Shown here in pieces: positions 33,101-44,200 of a stretch of 64,000 bases of DNA. The notes beneath the pieces were generated by a model, which worked only from the letters and a program-made list of their open reading frames with translations, made no database searches and was not told the DNA's origin. The DNA is from Hexactinellida sp. DTS-2022 (taxonomy: Eukaryota > Porifera > Hexactinellida). The DNA is taken from positions 4,764,501-4,828,500 of the forward strand of contig JAPNXP010000001.1 of the NCBI GenBank assembly GCA_028753945.1, written 5' to 3'. Position numbers and translations under genes: made by a program. Within the stretch, counting starts at the first letter, position 1, and the number at the start of each line of letters is the position of its first letter.

Positions 33101-33461
33101 ATTCTAGGCACATAATATCTAAATTTTCCTGGCGGTAGACCGTAGACGGTAGGCCCCCTAGTTTTTTCCTCGCTCGCTATCACCCCTCCATCGCAAAACC
33201 ATGTTGCTACGCCAATGACGTTCATGATAACAAATTGGTATCAACCGGTGTTATTCGAATTGAAGATTCTTTGAAGGGTCAAAAAATTGTGTTCATCGCA
33301 ACTGGAAATTCGCATATTCGAAATAGGTTTTCGTACTAATGAAGTTCTACTGCATATTTCAATATTTGATTTAATTAGGATTGATTTTAGTTTAAGCGCT
33401 CAAAAAATATTTTGGGCGAGAACATTCAGGAGCTAAGGATTTTAAGAAACTATTGATGAAT

Positions 33462-33720
33462 CTATATTATTAAAACTCGACTGTTGTTTGTTTGTGTTGT
33501 GTGTGTTTGTTTGTCCAGGTTGCATTAAAGTGACGGGGAATAGAAGCTGCATGTATATACGAGATATAAACTAACTTCCAAATGTTACATAGGTAAACAA
33601 GTACAGTATGCTGATTTCAAATTTCGCATTTTGTGTAATTTTAATATGAATATTATTGTTGATGTTTACAAAAAAGGTAACAAATTAATTAGCAGGCTCC
33701 TATTTAATAAATAACGACTT
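33462..33720 (+). mobile_element. Helitron 5' end fragment
   Basis: TCTATATTATTAAAACTCGACTG, then a GT-rich stretch, GGGGAATAGAAGCTGC, and AACTTCCAAATGTTACATAGG-like text match the 5' part of the satellite-bearing Helitrons in the opposite orientation. A 3' end is not found. Confidence 0.55.
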
Positions 33721-33945
33721 AGAAGAGTTTATAACTGCAACTATTAATAATCGATGATCACTCGGTAACTCGAATGGCAGGGGCGTTAAGAGCCATTCAC
33801 CTGGAGGATGTAGTCCTCAATCGGTGAAGACTTTTACAATTTTTTTCTTAGAGTATAAGAGCCACTATTTTCTGGAAATAGAATACACAGTATTAATTTC
33901 TATTAAAACATGGATAAGATCTTTACATGCATGCCTATCTATATA

Positions 33946-34135
33946 CAGTAGAACCTCGTTAATACGAGCACCAACGGACGATAAAATTTTGTTAGCTTTA
34001 TCCGGAGTTCATATTAACCGGATTAATACCCATTGAATAGCCATTATAGCTTGTAGGGACCTGATTATGTTGAACTGTTTGTCGTCTTATCCGGGAAATC
34101 GTGTTAATCGTGTTCGTACTAACGAGATTCTACTG
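33946..34135. mobile_element. pogo-like MITE (GAACCTCGTTAATACGA family)
   Basis: Starts CAGTAGAACCTCGTTAATAC and ends GTACTAACGAGATTCTACTG, between TA duplications. Sister copies: 44717-44898 in VPS41 intron 1 and 62578 (disrupted). Confidence 0.85.
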
Positions 34136-34188
34136 TAATATAGAAATATCCGTTGAATATAGGATAAGTATTGGTGTCGATTAAACGC

Positions 34189-34310
34189 AGTCGACTCTGC
34201 TTTATAGAGCCACCAGTTAATAGATTTCTCCGCTTAATCGAGTAAAGTTTCACAGTATTTTTAGGACGGAATGACATTTTGGCTTAAAATACAACTCGGT
34301 AACCCCTCGG
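34189..34310. mobile_element. Half copy of the AAGCGGAGTC pogo-like MITE
   Basis: CAGTCGACTCTGCTTTATAG, then TTTCTCCGCTTAATCG and GGACGGAATGACATTTTGGC, match the left half of 5331-5515. The right half is missing. Confidence 0.5.
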
Positions 34311-35940
34311 GAGAGAAAATTTGTGCATATTATCCAAGTGTACGTACTAACTGACTTTACATCATATTGAGATAGTACATATAAATTTACTAAATGGTTA
34401 AAAAATTAGTACTTACTGAGCCGAAGTACGTACTAACCGAGACTTAGACTGTTGTACATATATGTATACAAAAGCAAATTAACTCTATCAATTGAAGTTT
34501 AATCCATATTCAATGCTGATATTCATAATCAGAATAAAATTTCCAGTCATTATAGGGGTCACATGACCACGTTTGGAAGGGAGGACATTCCTTGACAACG
34601 CTGGAATGTGACACATTCCATTCTCAAATATTGTTTCTACCCTATCGAGTGACCCCTCTTTCTTCACCGCACAGTCATTCGAGAATAACTATGTGCATAT
34701 AAACACTCTGCGAGGTCATTTAACAAGTATTCGCGAGAGCGAGCTTTTGTCCGACACTTTCCGCCAATTTTTGGCCGCCATCTCGAAAATATTAAAATTT
34801 CGTGATGCCTCCATATCCATATCTTTTTATAATATATTTATCTATGTCTGTGCCAATTTTCATGCTTGTATCAAAAATTGAACAATTTTATTGCTATGCT
34901 GCCCCACTAATAATGAATGAATGGCATTAAACTCTAGATGGTTTATGATAGAAACAAACTTCAAATTCAACAATCGTTCCTTGTGACTCCGACCAATTAA
35001 CAAATGGTTATTCACACCTTGGGCGTTGATGACTTGGCGAAAAAATCCAAAATTGCAGCTATGCCGATAGCATGTTCCTTTGGAGGCACTATCAATAAAC
35101 CACCACCAAAATATAGTGCCACCAAAGGAACATGCGTCGGCACAGCTGCAATTTTGGATTTTTATTATTATTTTTATTATTTCTCCGTAGACGGTACCCT
35201 GCCCTCACCTTTATACGTTAAGGGCTAAAACTTGGCTTGTAGGTGCGGAGTGACCGTCTAATTTGCACCTGGGGTTACGATTTCCGTCCAAAATTTCTTA
35301 ACACCTATTTAATCTAATTAAACCTCATAACATTAATTAATAAATAGTGAGCTTGATAAAATTTGCATATTTGGAAAGAGAATTAAATTCTACACCTTTT
35401 CACAGTGCACGAATTTTCAAATTGGGCTTACTTTGTGCCACAATTGAGTTGAAAATTTCTTTTGTTTACTCAAATCTAATAATATAAGGAATTTATTGAC
35501 TTCACTCAAATCACCGTGGATAACATTGCTAAAATAAATAACTAATAAATTAATTAATTATCAATACATGATGAATGAATGGCATTAAACTCAAGATGGT
35601 TTATGATAGAAACAAACTTCAAATTTATCTACCGTTCCTTGTGACTCGGACCAATTAACAAATGGTTCTTCACACCTTGGGCGTTGATGACTTGGCGAAA
35701 AAAATCCAAAATTGCAGCCTGTGCCGACAGCATGTTCCTTTGGAGGCACTATCAATAAACAATCAACAAAATATAGTGCCTCCAAACCAAAGGAACATGC
35801 GCCTGCACAGGCTGCACTTTTTTATTATCATTATTATTATAATACTGTGCCGACTATACTATAGTATAGCAATAGTGGCCCAGTTCTAATCTCAGTGCTT
35901 TGGTATATTATTACTGTGCCGCCTATACTACCCTCCCCTA

Positions 35941-36799
35941 CCAAAAGTATTCGTACACCCAAAAATTTCCTATGGAAATAGTACTATATAACTCTAATAT
36001 TTATCGCTAATGTATACAAATTCTATGAGATGTCGCCACTTTGGTTTCAGAATCGTATTCCACGCCACCGAATTGACAATTGTAGAAGCTTTCAACTCAA
36101 TTACATATTTATTAGTTTTAAAATTATCATCCGGTGTCACCATGTACCACTTCTTCCATTTGTCCCCATGGTACAAGATGGGAATAAGTGGTACATGGTG
36201 GCATAGGATGATAATTTTCAACCTAATGAGTAGCTAATAGAGTTTAAAACTTCTTTAAATGTATATTTCGAATGCGTAGATTACGAATATCTATACTATT
36301 AAAACACAACAACAAGTTGAGGTTTCCACTCAAAATTTCTCACGCCTCGAAAAGTTATGACGTCATTGTCACATTTCGAGAACCCTGAAAATTCACTTAA
36401 TCGCACATAATTCGCGCCCTCTAAGAGTAAAAAATCTGAAAATTTAATAGAACATGCACATTAATGATGCGGACACGTTGTCACACCAGATCGCCAATAT
36501 GCTTACTCATTATCGCATGATGACGTAATCACTAAAATCTCACATTGTTAAAATTTGACTATTTAGGCCTATTTGCGCTTTATAATCAATGTTAGAGGTG
36601 TATAAACCACACATCAACCGCGAAGCGTTTGGTGTGTGGTTGTGTTCTGCCGCGAAGCGACCTAGCAAGCGAAGCGCGCTAGTGAAATCTAAATTGCAAT
36701 ATTCCATGTATTTAGTGTACAATAAACATTATTATTGCACACTATATTACTATTTTCTATGGGAATACTTATGGAGTACGAATACTTTTGGTAGGGGAG
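35941..36799. mobile_element. Tc1/mariner-type MITE (CAAAAGTATTCG ends)
   Basis: Starts CCCTCCCCTACCAAAAGTATTCG in outline and ends with its complement (CGAATACTTTTGGTAGGGGAG), flanked by TA. It has inserted into a copy of the CTATACTATAGTATAG repeat. The interior includes a GTACCAC/GTGGTAC palindrome (about 36143-36200) and a complete Helitron (36290-36682). Confidence 0.75.
36290..36682 (+). mobile_element. Non-autonomous Helitron nested in the Tc1-type MITE
   Basis: Starts TCTATACTATTAAAACACAA and ends with the GC-rich stem (GCCGCGAAGCGACC / GCAAGCGAAGCGC) and CGCGCTAG. It is flanked by A and T. Shorter relative of 6960-7470. Confidence 0.85.
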
Positions 36800-36911
36800 T
36801 ATAGTACAGTGGCCCAATTATACCGTAGCTCATCCACAGAACAGAGTTTTATTAATTAAGAGCCCAAATTTTTAGGATGGGTGTGTGATGGATCTAGACT
36901 TTTACCTCAGT

Positions 36912-36932
36912 GGGGGGGGGGGGGGGGGGGGG
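36912..36932. repeat. G homopolymer, 21 bases
   Basis: Uninterrupted G run after CTCAGT, with a shorter run at 36957-36964. It may mark a hAT-type end (CAGTGGGG) or be an unstable tract; length may be unreliable in assembly. Confidence 0.6.
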
Positions 36933-36984
36933 TAACGAAGTCCAATTGAAGTCAGAGGGGGGGGTTATTTATATTTCGCTATAG

Positions 36985-37551
36985 TTAATTAATTTCGCTT
37001 TGGTATTTTATTCATATTAGCTTCTATTCATGCCTAACTTATGTTCTGTCCCCGGTTGCAAGAGCAACTACAATCCAGATGACCATGTTCCTGTGTTCAA
37101 GATGCCTCAAAATCCACCAACTCTGAATCATGCCTGGATATGCGCTCTTTGTCGCGAGGATATCGGTGACCTGAAGGTGGTCTATGTATGTATCGACCAT
37201 TTTCAGAAAAAAGACATAGACTACACTTTCCAAGTCCCAAAAGGAGATGGTACTTTTACTGAAGTACCGCGGGAAAATCCAAAGCTGAAGGAAGGCGCTG
37301 TACCAAGTTTACTAACTCGCTGCCCAGCATATTACTCATCCAAAACTAACAAACGGAATCGCTTCTCATACGATGCTAAAGAGGAAGAATTGATGAACCA
37401 AACACTACAACTCAGCTTGAGATCCGAGAGTCAAGAGAAAGAGAAGTTTGTGGTAACTCTCTACAGGACTTGAAAGATAAGTTACTCTTGATTTATTTAC
37501 CTTATAGTTGGTTGGTGTGGTTCCGTAATGAAAGCAACATAACGTTAGTTC
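36985..37551 (+). pseudogene. Detached copy of the THAP-only frame
   Basis: The stretch from TTCGCTTTGGTATTTTATTC to ACATAACGTTAGTTCTC is about 95% identical by eye to 21646-22205. It contains the full 147-codon THAP frame (37030-37473), CSVPGC and CIDHF intact, ending at the same TGA. The homology stops at 37551, where a family R hairpin fragment (37553-37582) is joined. No inverted ends remain, so it can no longer move alone. The frame is open but may simply be young. Confidence 0.7.
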
Positions 37552-37582
37552 TCTCGTCGGCACAGCTGCAATTTTGGATTTT

Positions 37583-37976
37583 ATGATCGATTTTCATTTT
37601 ACGATGCAACTATCCACTTTTTCTTTTTAATGGAAATGTACGTAACTTGCACTATTAAAATTATAGTATATACCACTGATACTTTTATAACATAGTTAAT
37701 GGGAATATTGATACGGATTCTGAAGTGGTTTCGGACAAGTTAACTCCTCAATTAATTCCTTCACTTTTAACCATCACTTTAAATGGTCTATGGCCATAAT
37801 ATTTATTCCTAATTATATGACATGACACTACAGTCGATTATTATTCTATTAATTATAAATTATTGCTAGCTATTATTGACCGGTCGACCGGCCGGTCGGG
37901 TCGGGTCAAATTTCCAACTGCACCGGTCGGGTCGGGTGATGAAAATCCCGAGCGGTTCCATCTCTTATACCGACAT
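37583..37976. other. Spacer, with a GC-rich palindromic patch
   Basis: No gene. 37878-37950 has GGTCGACCGGCCGGTCGGG and a repeated GTCGGGTCGGGT in an otherwise AT-rich setting. Confidence 0.4.
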
Positions 37977-38155
37977 TTCGTTACTGCGACATTTCGTTAC
38001 TAATTTCATTGGTTAATTCTAAACACCTGAGTGTTATTGTTTATAATGATATTGAATAAGGTCATGTTTACCTTTGTTGAAAATTAAAGGTTTTCCTCCA
38101 TCATTTATTGTGGAAATAAATAGGAAAAAATTTCATATTTCATAATTCGCAACAC

Positions 38156-38698
38156 ATGGCAACAACAATAATATCAGAAAATATTTATCAGTCATTTACC
38201 CTCATCAAGTCATCAAAAGGAGGCAATAAGCTGATTGAAGGAGGACTCATTTATGGTCAACAGAGGAGAGTAGGGGAAGTGGTACATTGGCAATGTGAGA
38301 GGATAGGGGTTGCAATTTGCAACCCCTATCCAAAGCCAGACTTCACACGAAGGGATCGCAGATAGTTAAGCGCACTAACGAGCATCTCCATGAACCAGAT
38401 GAAGAGTCAGTTACTTGTCAGAAGGTAAAAATAGGCGTCAAGAGAAAGGCGAGTGAAACGCAGGATAGTTCGCATTCATCGTAGGCGATTGTCTCCTCAC
38501 TGTCACCGACGGAGTTTCAGTTAAGCTCCCCAAGTTAACCAGCCTCAAACGCACTATTCAGCGTCAACGGGAGCGAATACTTGCAGCACCAGCACAGCCT
38601 CTTACCCTGGGGGAGCTCATCCTCCCCCCTGACTACCAACAGACAGCTAAGGGGGAGAACTTCCTTTTCCATGACTTCCTTTTCCATGACCATGGCAC
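38156..38698 (+). pseudogene. FLYWCH domain and linker of a MULE transposase
   Basis: Reads SSKGGNKLIEGGLIYGQQRR, then HWQCER: the W-x-C and flanking aromatic pattern of FLYWCH fingers. It is broken by a 31-bp palindrome (38301-38331), after which the frame continues in another register with IVKRTNEHLHEPDEESV. Past a stop at 38482 a third register gives LPKLTSLKRTIQRQR and the motif LTLGELILPPDY, usual linker text of FLYWCH-MULE proteins. Non-functional. Confidence 0.65.
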
Positions 38699-38767
38699 TT
38701 AATTAACATGTGTAGTGTATCGGAGGTCAAACATACCACAAACCACAAATTTCTGATACATACGTAT

Positions 38768-39208
38768 CAGAGTGGACCATGGGTCAACATTGGTGACCCA
38801 TGACCCATCTGAACCATCGCATTTATGACCCATGACCCATTGACCCATTGACCCATGACCCATCAAGTGACCCATTGACCCATCAAGTAACGCTTTGACC
38901 CATCGTGTACCCATTGACCCATTTAAAATATAATTATTTATATCTAAACATTATGTAACACAATCCGATTACAATATATGTATGTTGTTTGTCAATCAAT
39001 TAATTTTGGCAGACTTCTAATGCCAAAGTAATACCCTGTAATGTTTCTGGGTTAATTTGAATCGTGCTATAACTGGACGAACATCGAATTTCCAAATGGG
39101 TCATGGGTCATGGGTCACAGAGCCGTGACCCATGACCCATCTGACCCATCGATTTAAGTGACCCATCTAACCCATGACCCATGACCCATCGGGCCATGGT
39201 CCACTCTG
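38768..39208. mobile_element. hAT-type MITE, CAGAGTGGACC family, copy 1
   Basis: Starts CAGAGTGGACCATGGGTC and ends in its complement, between ATACGTAT duplications (38760-38767, 39209-39216). Subterminal regions are GACCCAT/ATGGGTC arrays. The core differs from the other two copies (55282 and 56876). Confidence 0.9.
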
Positions 39209-40085
39209 ATACGTATATCAATTGTATAATGCTGTTGGAATGAGTGATAATCAAGGAATTATCCAGGAGCGCGAGACGCTCCTTTTGGAGTATGATTTTT
39301 GGAAAATTGGAATTTAGGAGCGCGAAATTTTGGAATCCTCTCCTGTACGGTAACAATAATTTGTGATTTAGGCGTATGAAATTGCATCAGACCAGGATTA
39401 GAAGCGTATTTACAAATGGCTGTATAATACACTGGTGATAATAATTATTTAAATAAGAAATATTTATCAATATGATAGAAATAGAGTAAGGTTCTAGCGG
39501 AATCTAGCCAGTATTCTATTTTTATAAAGAAAATGCATTAATAAGTTGTAGTATCACATAAATAGCGTTTAGAGGACAAAAATGTGAATAACTCAATGGG
39601 AAGATATGGAAACCATAATGAAATTTTCTACACAATGACTTAAGACTACATAGAATAAATTACCAAAAAATAAAAGAGATCCGAAAATATACATTTTTGT
39701 TACGTCATGGTTCCGGTTCTACTTCCGGTATTGGTTTCAGTTCTAATTTTCACTAATAAAAACAACTGATAACTTAATATATCCATCTGATTTGAATTCT
39801 CCATATATAAAAACATAAGTATAGCAATTTTTAAAAGAATTGGATGATTATATCAAAAGTTATACGAGTTTGAAGTGAGATGGTGCTTCAACATTTTGAA
39901 AAATGTTTGATAATCAACAAAAAATGAAATTTTGTGACGTCACAAATCAAAAACCACAGTACCGATCGGTCCAAAATTTTTAGAAAAGTAAAGACTTGCT
40001 AGTAGCTTGTTACACAGCAATTTGCAGACAAATCAATTGATAGTGGTGAAATGACTGGTTGACTTGACATGGAATTCCCCTACAG

Positions 40086-40919
40086 GTATATGTAATACAT
40101 GCTCTCCGAGGAGGACCTGACCCTCTACAGAATGGTCACCTGTTACCAAGCTTGTTCGTCTTGTTACCCAACAAAGCTCAGGCTACCTACACGAGGATGT
40201 GGCAACATATTAAAGCACTTTGTCCTAACGCTCATCCAAGCCAGATGATCATGGACTTCGAAAAGGCTGCAATCAACAGCTTTGAGCATGTATGGCCTGT
40301 CACATCTGTAAAGTGTTGCTTCTTTCATCTGACACAAAACGTTTGGCGCAAAGGACAATCTGAGGGACTGCAATCAGATTACAATCAGGATGCAGAACTG
40401 GCAATACGCATCCGCCTGCTGCCAGCCCTCGCCTTCGCCGCACCCCACGAGGTACCCCATCTATTTGGCGATGTTGTACAACAACTTCCCATGCCCCAAG
40501 CAACCGGTCTGGTCTTATATTTCGAGAACACCTATATCGGGCGAACACTACCAGGCGGCACTTACCATGAGGCGCTGTTTCCCATTGAGAAATGGAATTG
40601 CCATTTCGACACCCCATTCGGACTACCCCAGACAACTAATATTGTTGAAGCATGGCACCGTTCCTTTAATGCAACTGTTGGGTGCAATCATCCTACAATT
40701 TGGAAGTTTATAGCATCCTTAAAATATGAACAAGGACTGGTCGAGGTGCGACAAGCTATGTTCATTGCAGGAGCTCAGCCACCTAAACGTGTGAAGTCAC
40801 AAGCTAACGAACAAGCTTTGAAAGAACTCATCGCTAGCTATTTATATCGTCCCAGAATGGAGTTTCTAAAGGGGTTGTACACCATTTCAGTATGGATGCT
40901 AACTAGTTGTTATTGTTAA
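40086..40919 (+). pseudogene. MULE transposase catalytic exon
   Basis: After the acceptor CCCTACAG, the phase-0 frame reads VYVIHALRGG, then LFVLLPNKAQATYTRMW, MIMDFEKAAINSF, VKCCFFHLTQNVWRK and TTNIVEAWHRSFN. MIMDFEKAA holds the second catalytic aspartate and C-x-FH the following metal-type motif of MULE transposases; NxxEAWHRxFN is the usual C-terminal mark. This exon has no internal stop for 278 codons, but the upstream parts of the gene are broken. Confidence 0.8.
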
Positions 40920-41264
40920 TAATTAGTTTTATGTTACAATAGTATGTTACAATTAGTACATTATTTTACAGCATTCTAGCAGCTAAAATATCATTATAAA
41001 CAATAACACTCAGGTGTAGAATTAACCAATGAAATTACATAGTAGCGAAGTGTCGTGTAACGAAATGTCGCAGTAACGAAATGTCGGTATCCCTAAATAT
41101 TCACATTAATTGGAATATGTGGTGTTTTATTCTAGTTTAACTCCAAGTTTCTAGCAATTCGTATTTAATATAACATAATATAACATTCCAATAATCTCAC
41201 AATCCCAATATATATCCCCCACCAAACAGTACCGCTATACCAACACACAACATACAGACAGTAG

Positions 41265-44200
41265 CTACGTGATCACGTGTCCCTGCTTCCCAGTGGCTCT
41301 CCCACGCGTGTGACTAAAGTTACTACAGAACGAGCATCTGAGGGGAGCCCCAGCCTCAGTGCTGTTCCTCAAACAGGTCTCATGAAACACGTGACTGCAG
41401 TTAAACACTACCAGGTCGCGCCATAGCCCGCTAGCCACCATTGCCCCGTGGCCTATAACGGAGCCGTTACACAGCGCACAGGACCGCGAGTCCCTAACGA
41501 GCATGCCGCGACGCATTAACCGAGATAGGCGGTCTAGCAGCGCGTTAGAATCCTTGGTAAGAACGTCTCTACAGCCCCGGTTCAATGCTATCTGTAGCTG
41601 GAAGTCCTGTAGTATCTTAACCAGTGCGTCCCTTAGTCCCGGGATTGTGGTGCCGGCCGGAATCCGTTTTATAAGCGCAACTCTATCCACCTGATGATCC
41701 ACTATATTCTCACACAGCACCCGTATGAACTCTGGTTTCTTCATAGAGTACTCAATAAGGTCTTCCCATAAATCCTGATCATCCGTCTCTTTACAGAACT
41801 CTATTGCTTTATGTATGTTCTCCAGCTTATTGGTTATCAGGTGCAGGGCCTCTCTATTGTTCCCCATACGACCGTGTAGGTACACCTGTTCCTCTATAAG
41901 GCCCTTGCTCTTACAGAGCTCTAGCGCCTTTGGGAGCGGGATGTTATGCGTTGTGCGGCGTAAAAAGTTAAGCAGCTTGCTGCGGTCAAATTCAGCGTAG
42001 AGGTATACCTGTTTCTCGTGGAACTTCGTGTTCCTCTGAGGATTCTTCTCGAAGAGAGCGTCTAGATACAGGTTTAGGAGGTCTGGCCTGTGGTCCCCCT
42101 CTAGCTGCGACACGACCGAATCAGGAGGTATCCTCTCTTCCTGCTCTACGAGCATATTAACACCCCTATCCCTATCCAGCTCCAGGAGAGTCGATATCTT
42201 ATCTTGTACAGAATGATACAGACTGTATCTGTGTATTAGCTCGAACACATCTGGGTTCCTAAGCTCGAGGTATATAGCCAGTGCCTTATCGAACTGTTCC
42301 TGACCGGAATAAAGTAGGGCTAGACATGATAGCAACACGCCTCTGGCCTGTGGAAGCCTAGGGTACCTGTCTAGCTGCTCTAAAACAGCCGATATTATAT
42401 TGTCCGACTTGTATAGGTCGGATGGCCATTGCTTTAACATACGATGGAAGGTGTCGCAGTCCATCTTAAGGAACTCATTAAGCACCAGTTCGTATATGGT
42501 TGGGGACAGCTTAGGAGTATTAACGGGGATGAAAGGTGCCATTATGCGTAGCTGTCCTATCTCTATGAAGTGGTACACTTGCTCCTCCCATAATCCCTGG
42601 TCCTCTCTGTAGAGCTCCGGACAGAGCTCTGCCGCCTCTCGAAAGCGACGCTCCTCTATTAGGTGTCTGATGCAGTGCTGTCCTACCTTAAGGAGTAGTA
42701 ATATGATATGTATTGAATTGGGTTTATGTATTGTCTGGGTTTATGTATGTATTGTAATGGGTTTATGTATTGTATTTGGTATATGTACAGTAACAGACAC
42801 CCTCGCTAGTCCGAATAGGAGATTCCAAAATATTTTTCGTATAAAAGTGGGAAAAAATCGTTAATACGTATTTGTGTATACATTGGAATTATACAAAAAT
42901 AAGACTGACAGGTGTTTTGTTAGTATACCATGTGTTTTTTTAGATTAAAATGTTTGGACAAGTTTGGTTCGGTTAACGCAGTAGTTTTCAACTTTTTTTG
43001 TACTACGGAACCCCTAAATTGTTTGTGGCAGCACGCGGAACCCTACACTTCTAATTCCAATACGAATATATTTATAACAAATTTAGTTACATTTATTTAT
43101 TAACTAGTATCGTCAAATACAGTTTCAATGTGAGATCTGTGATTGTTTACTTTTGCATATTTGTTTTATTCGTGGTCTGATAGTCAATAAGCTGCTAAAG
43201 ATTGTATTTCCGATTGACTATTATGAATCTCTGATCTATTTACATCGATTTGCCAATAATCCCGCGGAACCCTTGAGGTTTAGTCGCGGAACCCCGGTTG
43301 AAAACCACTGGGTTAACGGGTCTCAGTCATAATGGTCAATATAAAATGTATTACTTCACTAATCCGAACTAATTCACAATTCGGAACAAAAATCTTGTGA
43401 ACGGAATCGGATTCGGATTATCGAGGGTGTACTGTATTGGGTTTATGTATGTATTGGGAAAATAATAGAATAGGAAGCAGTTTGTCAAAGGAAGGGTATA
43501 CCCTCCTGGTCAGTAAATAGACAACTTTCATTTTGTATTGTTGGACCATGTATTCAAGCCGGATTTTTCTAATATCCATGGTCTAGCAACACTGAAAATT
43601 CGAACTACAGTCACTCTGCTTAATAGAGTCATCTCGGGACCAGGTTGCTTTGACCCGATTAAGCGGAGAAATCTATTAAACGAAATTTTTTTAAGCAAAA
43701 ATGTCATTCCGTCCATTAAATCCGGTGAAATTTTGACCCGATTAAGCGGAGAAATCTATTAACCAACATAACTGCTGTCCTACCTTCAATAGTCTCAGTC
43801 TCTTAAGGAACCTGCTCTCCCTCCTGGCCACCTCAAGAGCTCGTCTATACTCCTTTCTCTCCAGCAGCCACTCTACGTGATCATCCACATCTCTCTTCTT
43901 CCCGAGGATAATATCGTGTGGACACACTATGTAGAACCTGTCCTCCCCAGGGACCCGCTCCAGCCTATAGTCGTTACAGCGCAGCACCTGGGTATGGGGA
44001 AATATTAGGAAACCAACTAGGAAACTGTTGGAAAAACCAAAATAGGAAACTGTTGGAAAAACCAAAATAGGAAATTGTTCGGAAACCAAAATAGGAAATT
44101 GTTCGGAAACCAAAATAGGAAATTGTTCGAAAAACCGGGTTAAATTCATCCGAACATAATCCTTAGTATAGTCAGGTTTCAGTGCAAAATCTCGCTTGGG

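Larger units (their letters stand above)
32105..34910. mobile_element. 2.8-kb element with about 560-600-bp inverted ends
   Basis: Arms 32109-32709 and 34348-34909 are close reverse complements. The tips read TAGTGGGGCAGCATA. The family R sequence at 30705-30735 (CAATACATAATGAATGAATG) gives the empty site and shows insertion at TA. Each arm holds the same 62-codon frame (MHINTLRGHLTSIRES...), probably incidental. The centre (32710-34347) is non-coding and hosts other elements. Tc1/mariner-type by target site only. Confidence 0.7.
30112..35830 (-). repeat. Family R copies in inverted orientation
   Basis: Three or more units in the reverse direction of 481-3437. Each begins near TTTCTCCGTAGACGGTACCC (30137, 31577, 35183) and contains CACCTGGGGTTACGATTT. 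Hairpins are at 31430-31553, 35045-35162 and 35704-35818, with a loose hairpin fragment at 37553-37582. The middle unit is interrupted by the 2.8-kb element 32105-34910. No conserved protein is seen. Confidence 0.7.
37977..41090 (+). mobile_element. MULE transposon with FLYWCH domain, decayed
   Basis: Inverted ends 37977-38060 and 40990-41090 share ATACCGACATTTCGTTACTG, AATTTCATTGGTTAATTC and CTGAGTGTTATTGTTTATAA (the right end has an extra TAACGAAATG-type repeat). Between them are a FLYWCH segment, a linker and a DDE domain, interrupted by a hAT-type MITE (38768-39208). No clear 9-bp duplication remains. Confidence 0.8.
42687..43783 (-). other. VPS41 intron 3, transposon-built and flanked by a direct repeat
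   Basis: The + strand text TGCTGTCCTACCTT occurs at 42677-42690 and 43773-43786, so that AAGGTAGGACAGCA (as read in the gene) is present at both splice junctions: as the donor side after exon 3 and as the first bases of exon 4. Most of the interior is pogo-like and hAT-like elements. The structure is what an intron gained by duplication of an AGGT-containing exon segment would show. Confidence 0.7.

Noticed and set aside
32147-34881. The two 62-codon frames as a real small gene pair
   Set aside because: They sit in the inverted arms of one transposon; similarity follows from arm identity, and no start context or selection can be shown.
40390-40713. Overlapping frames of about 107-111 codons around the MULE catalytic exon
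   Set aside because: They are shadows of the conserved frame 40086-40919, without motifs.
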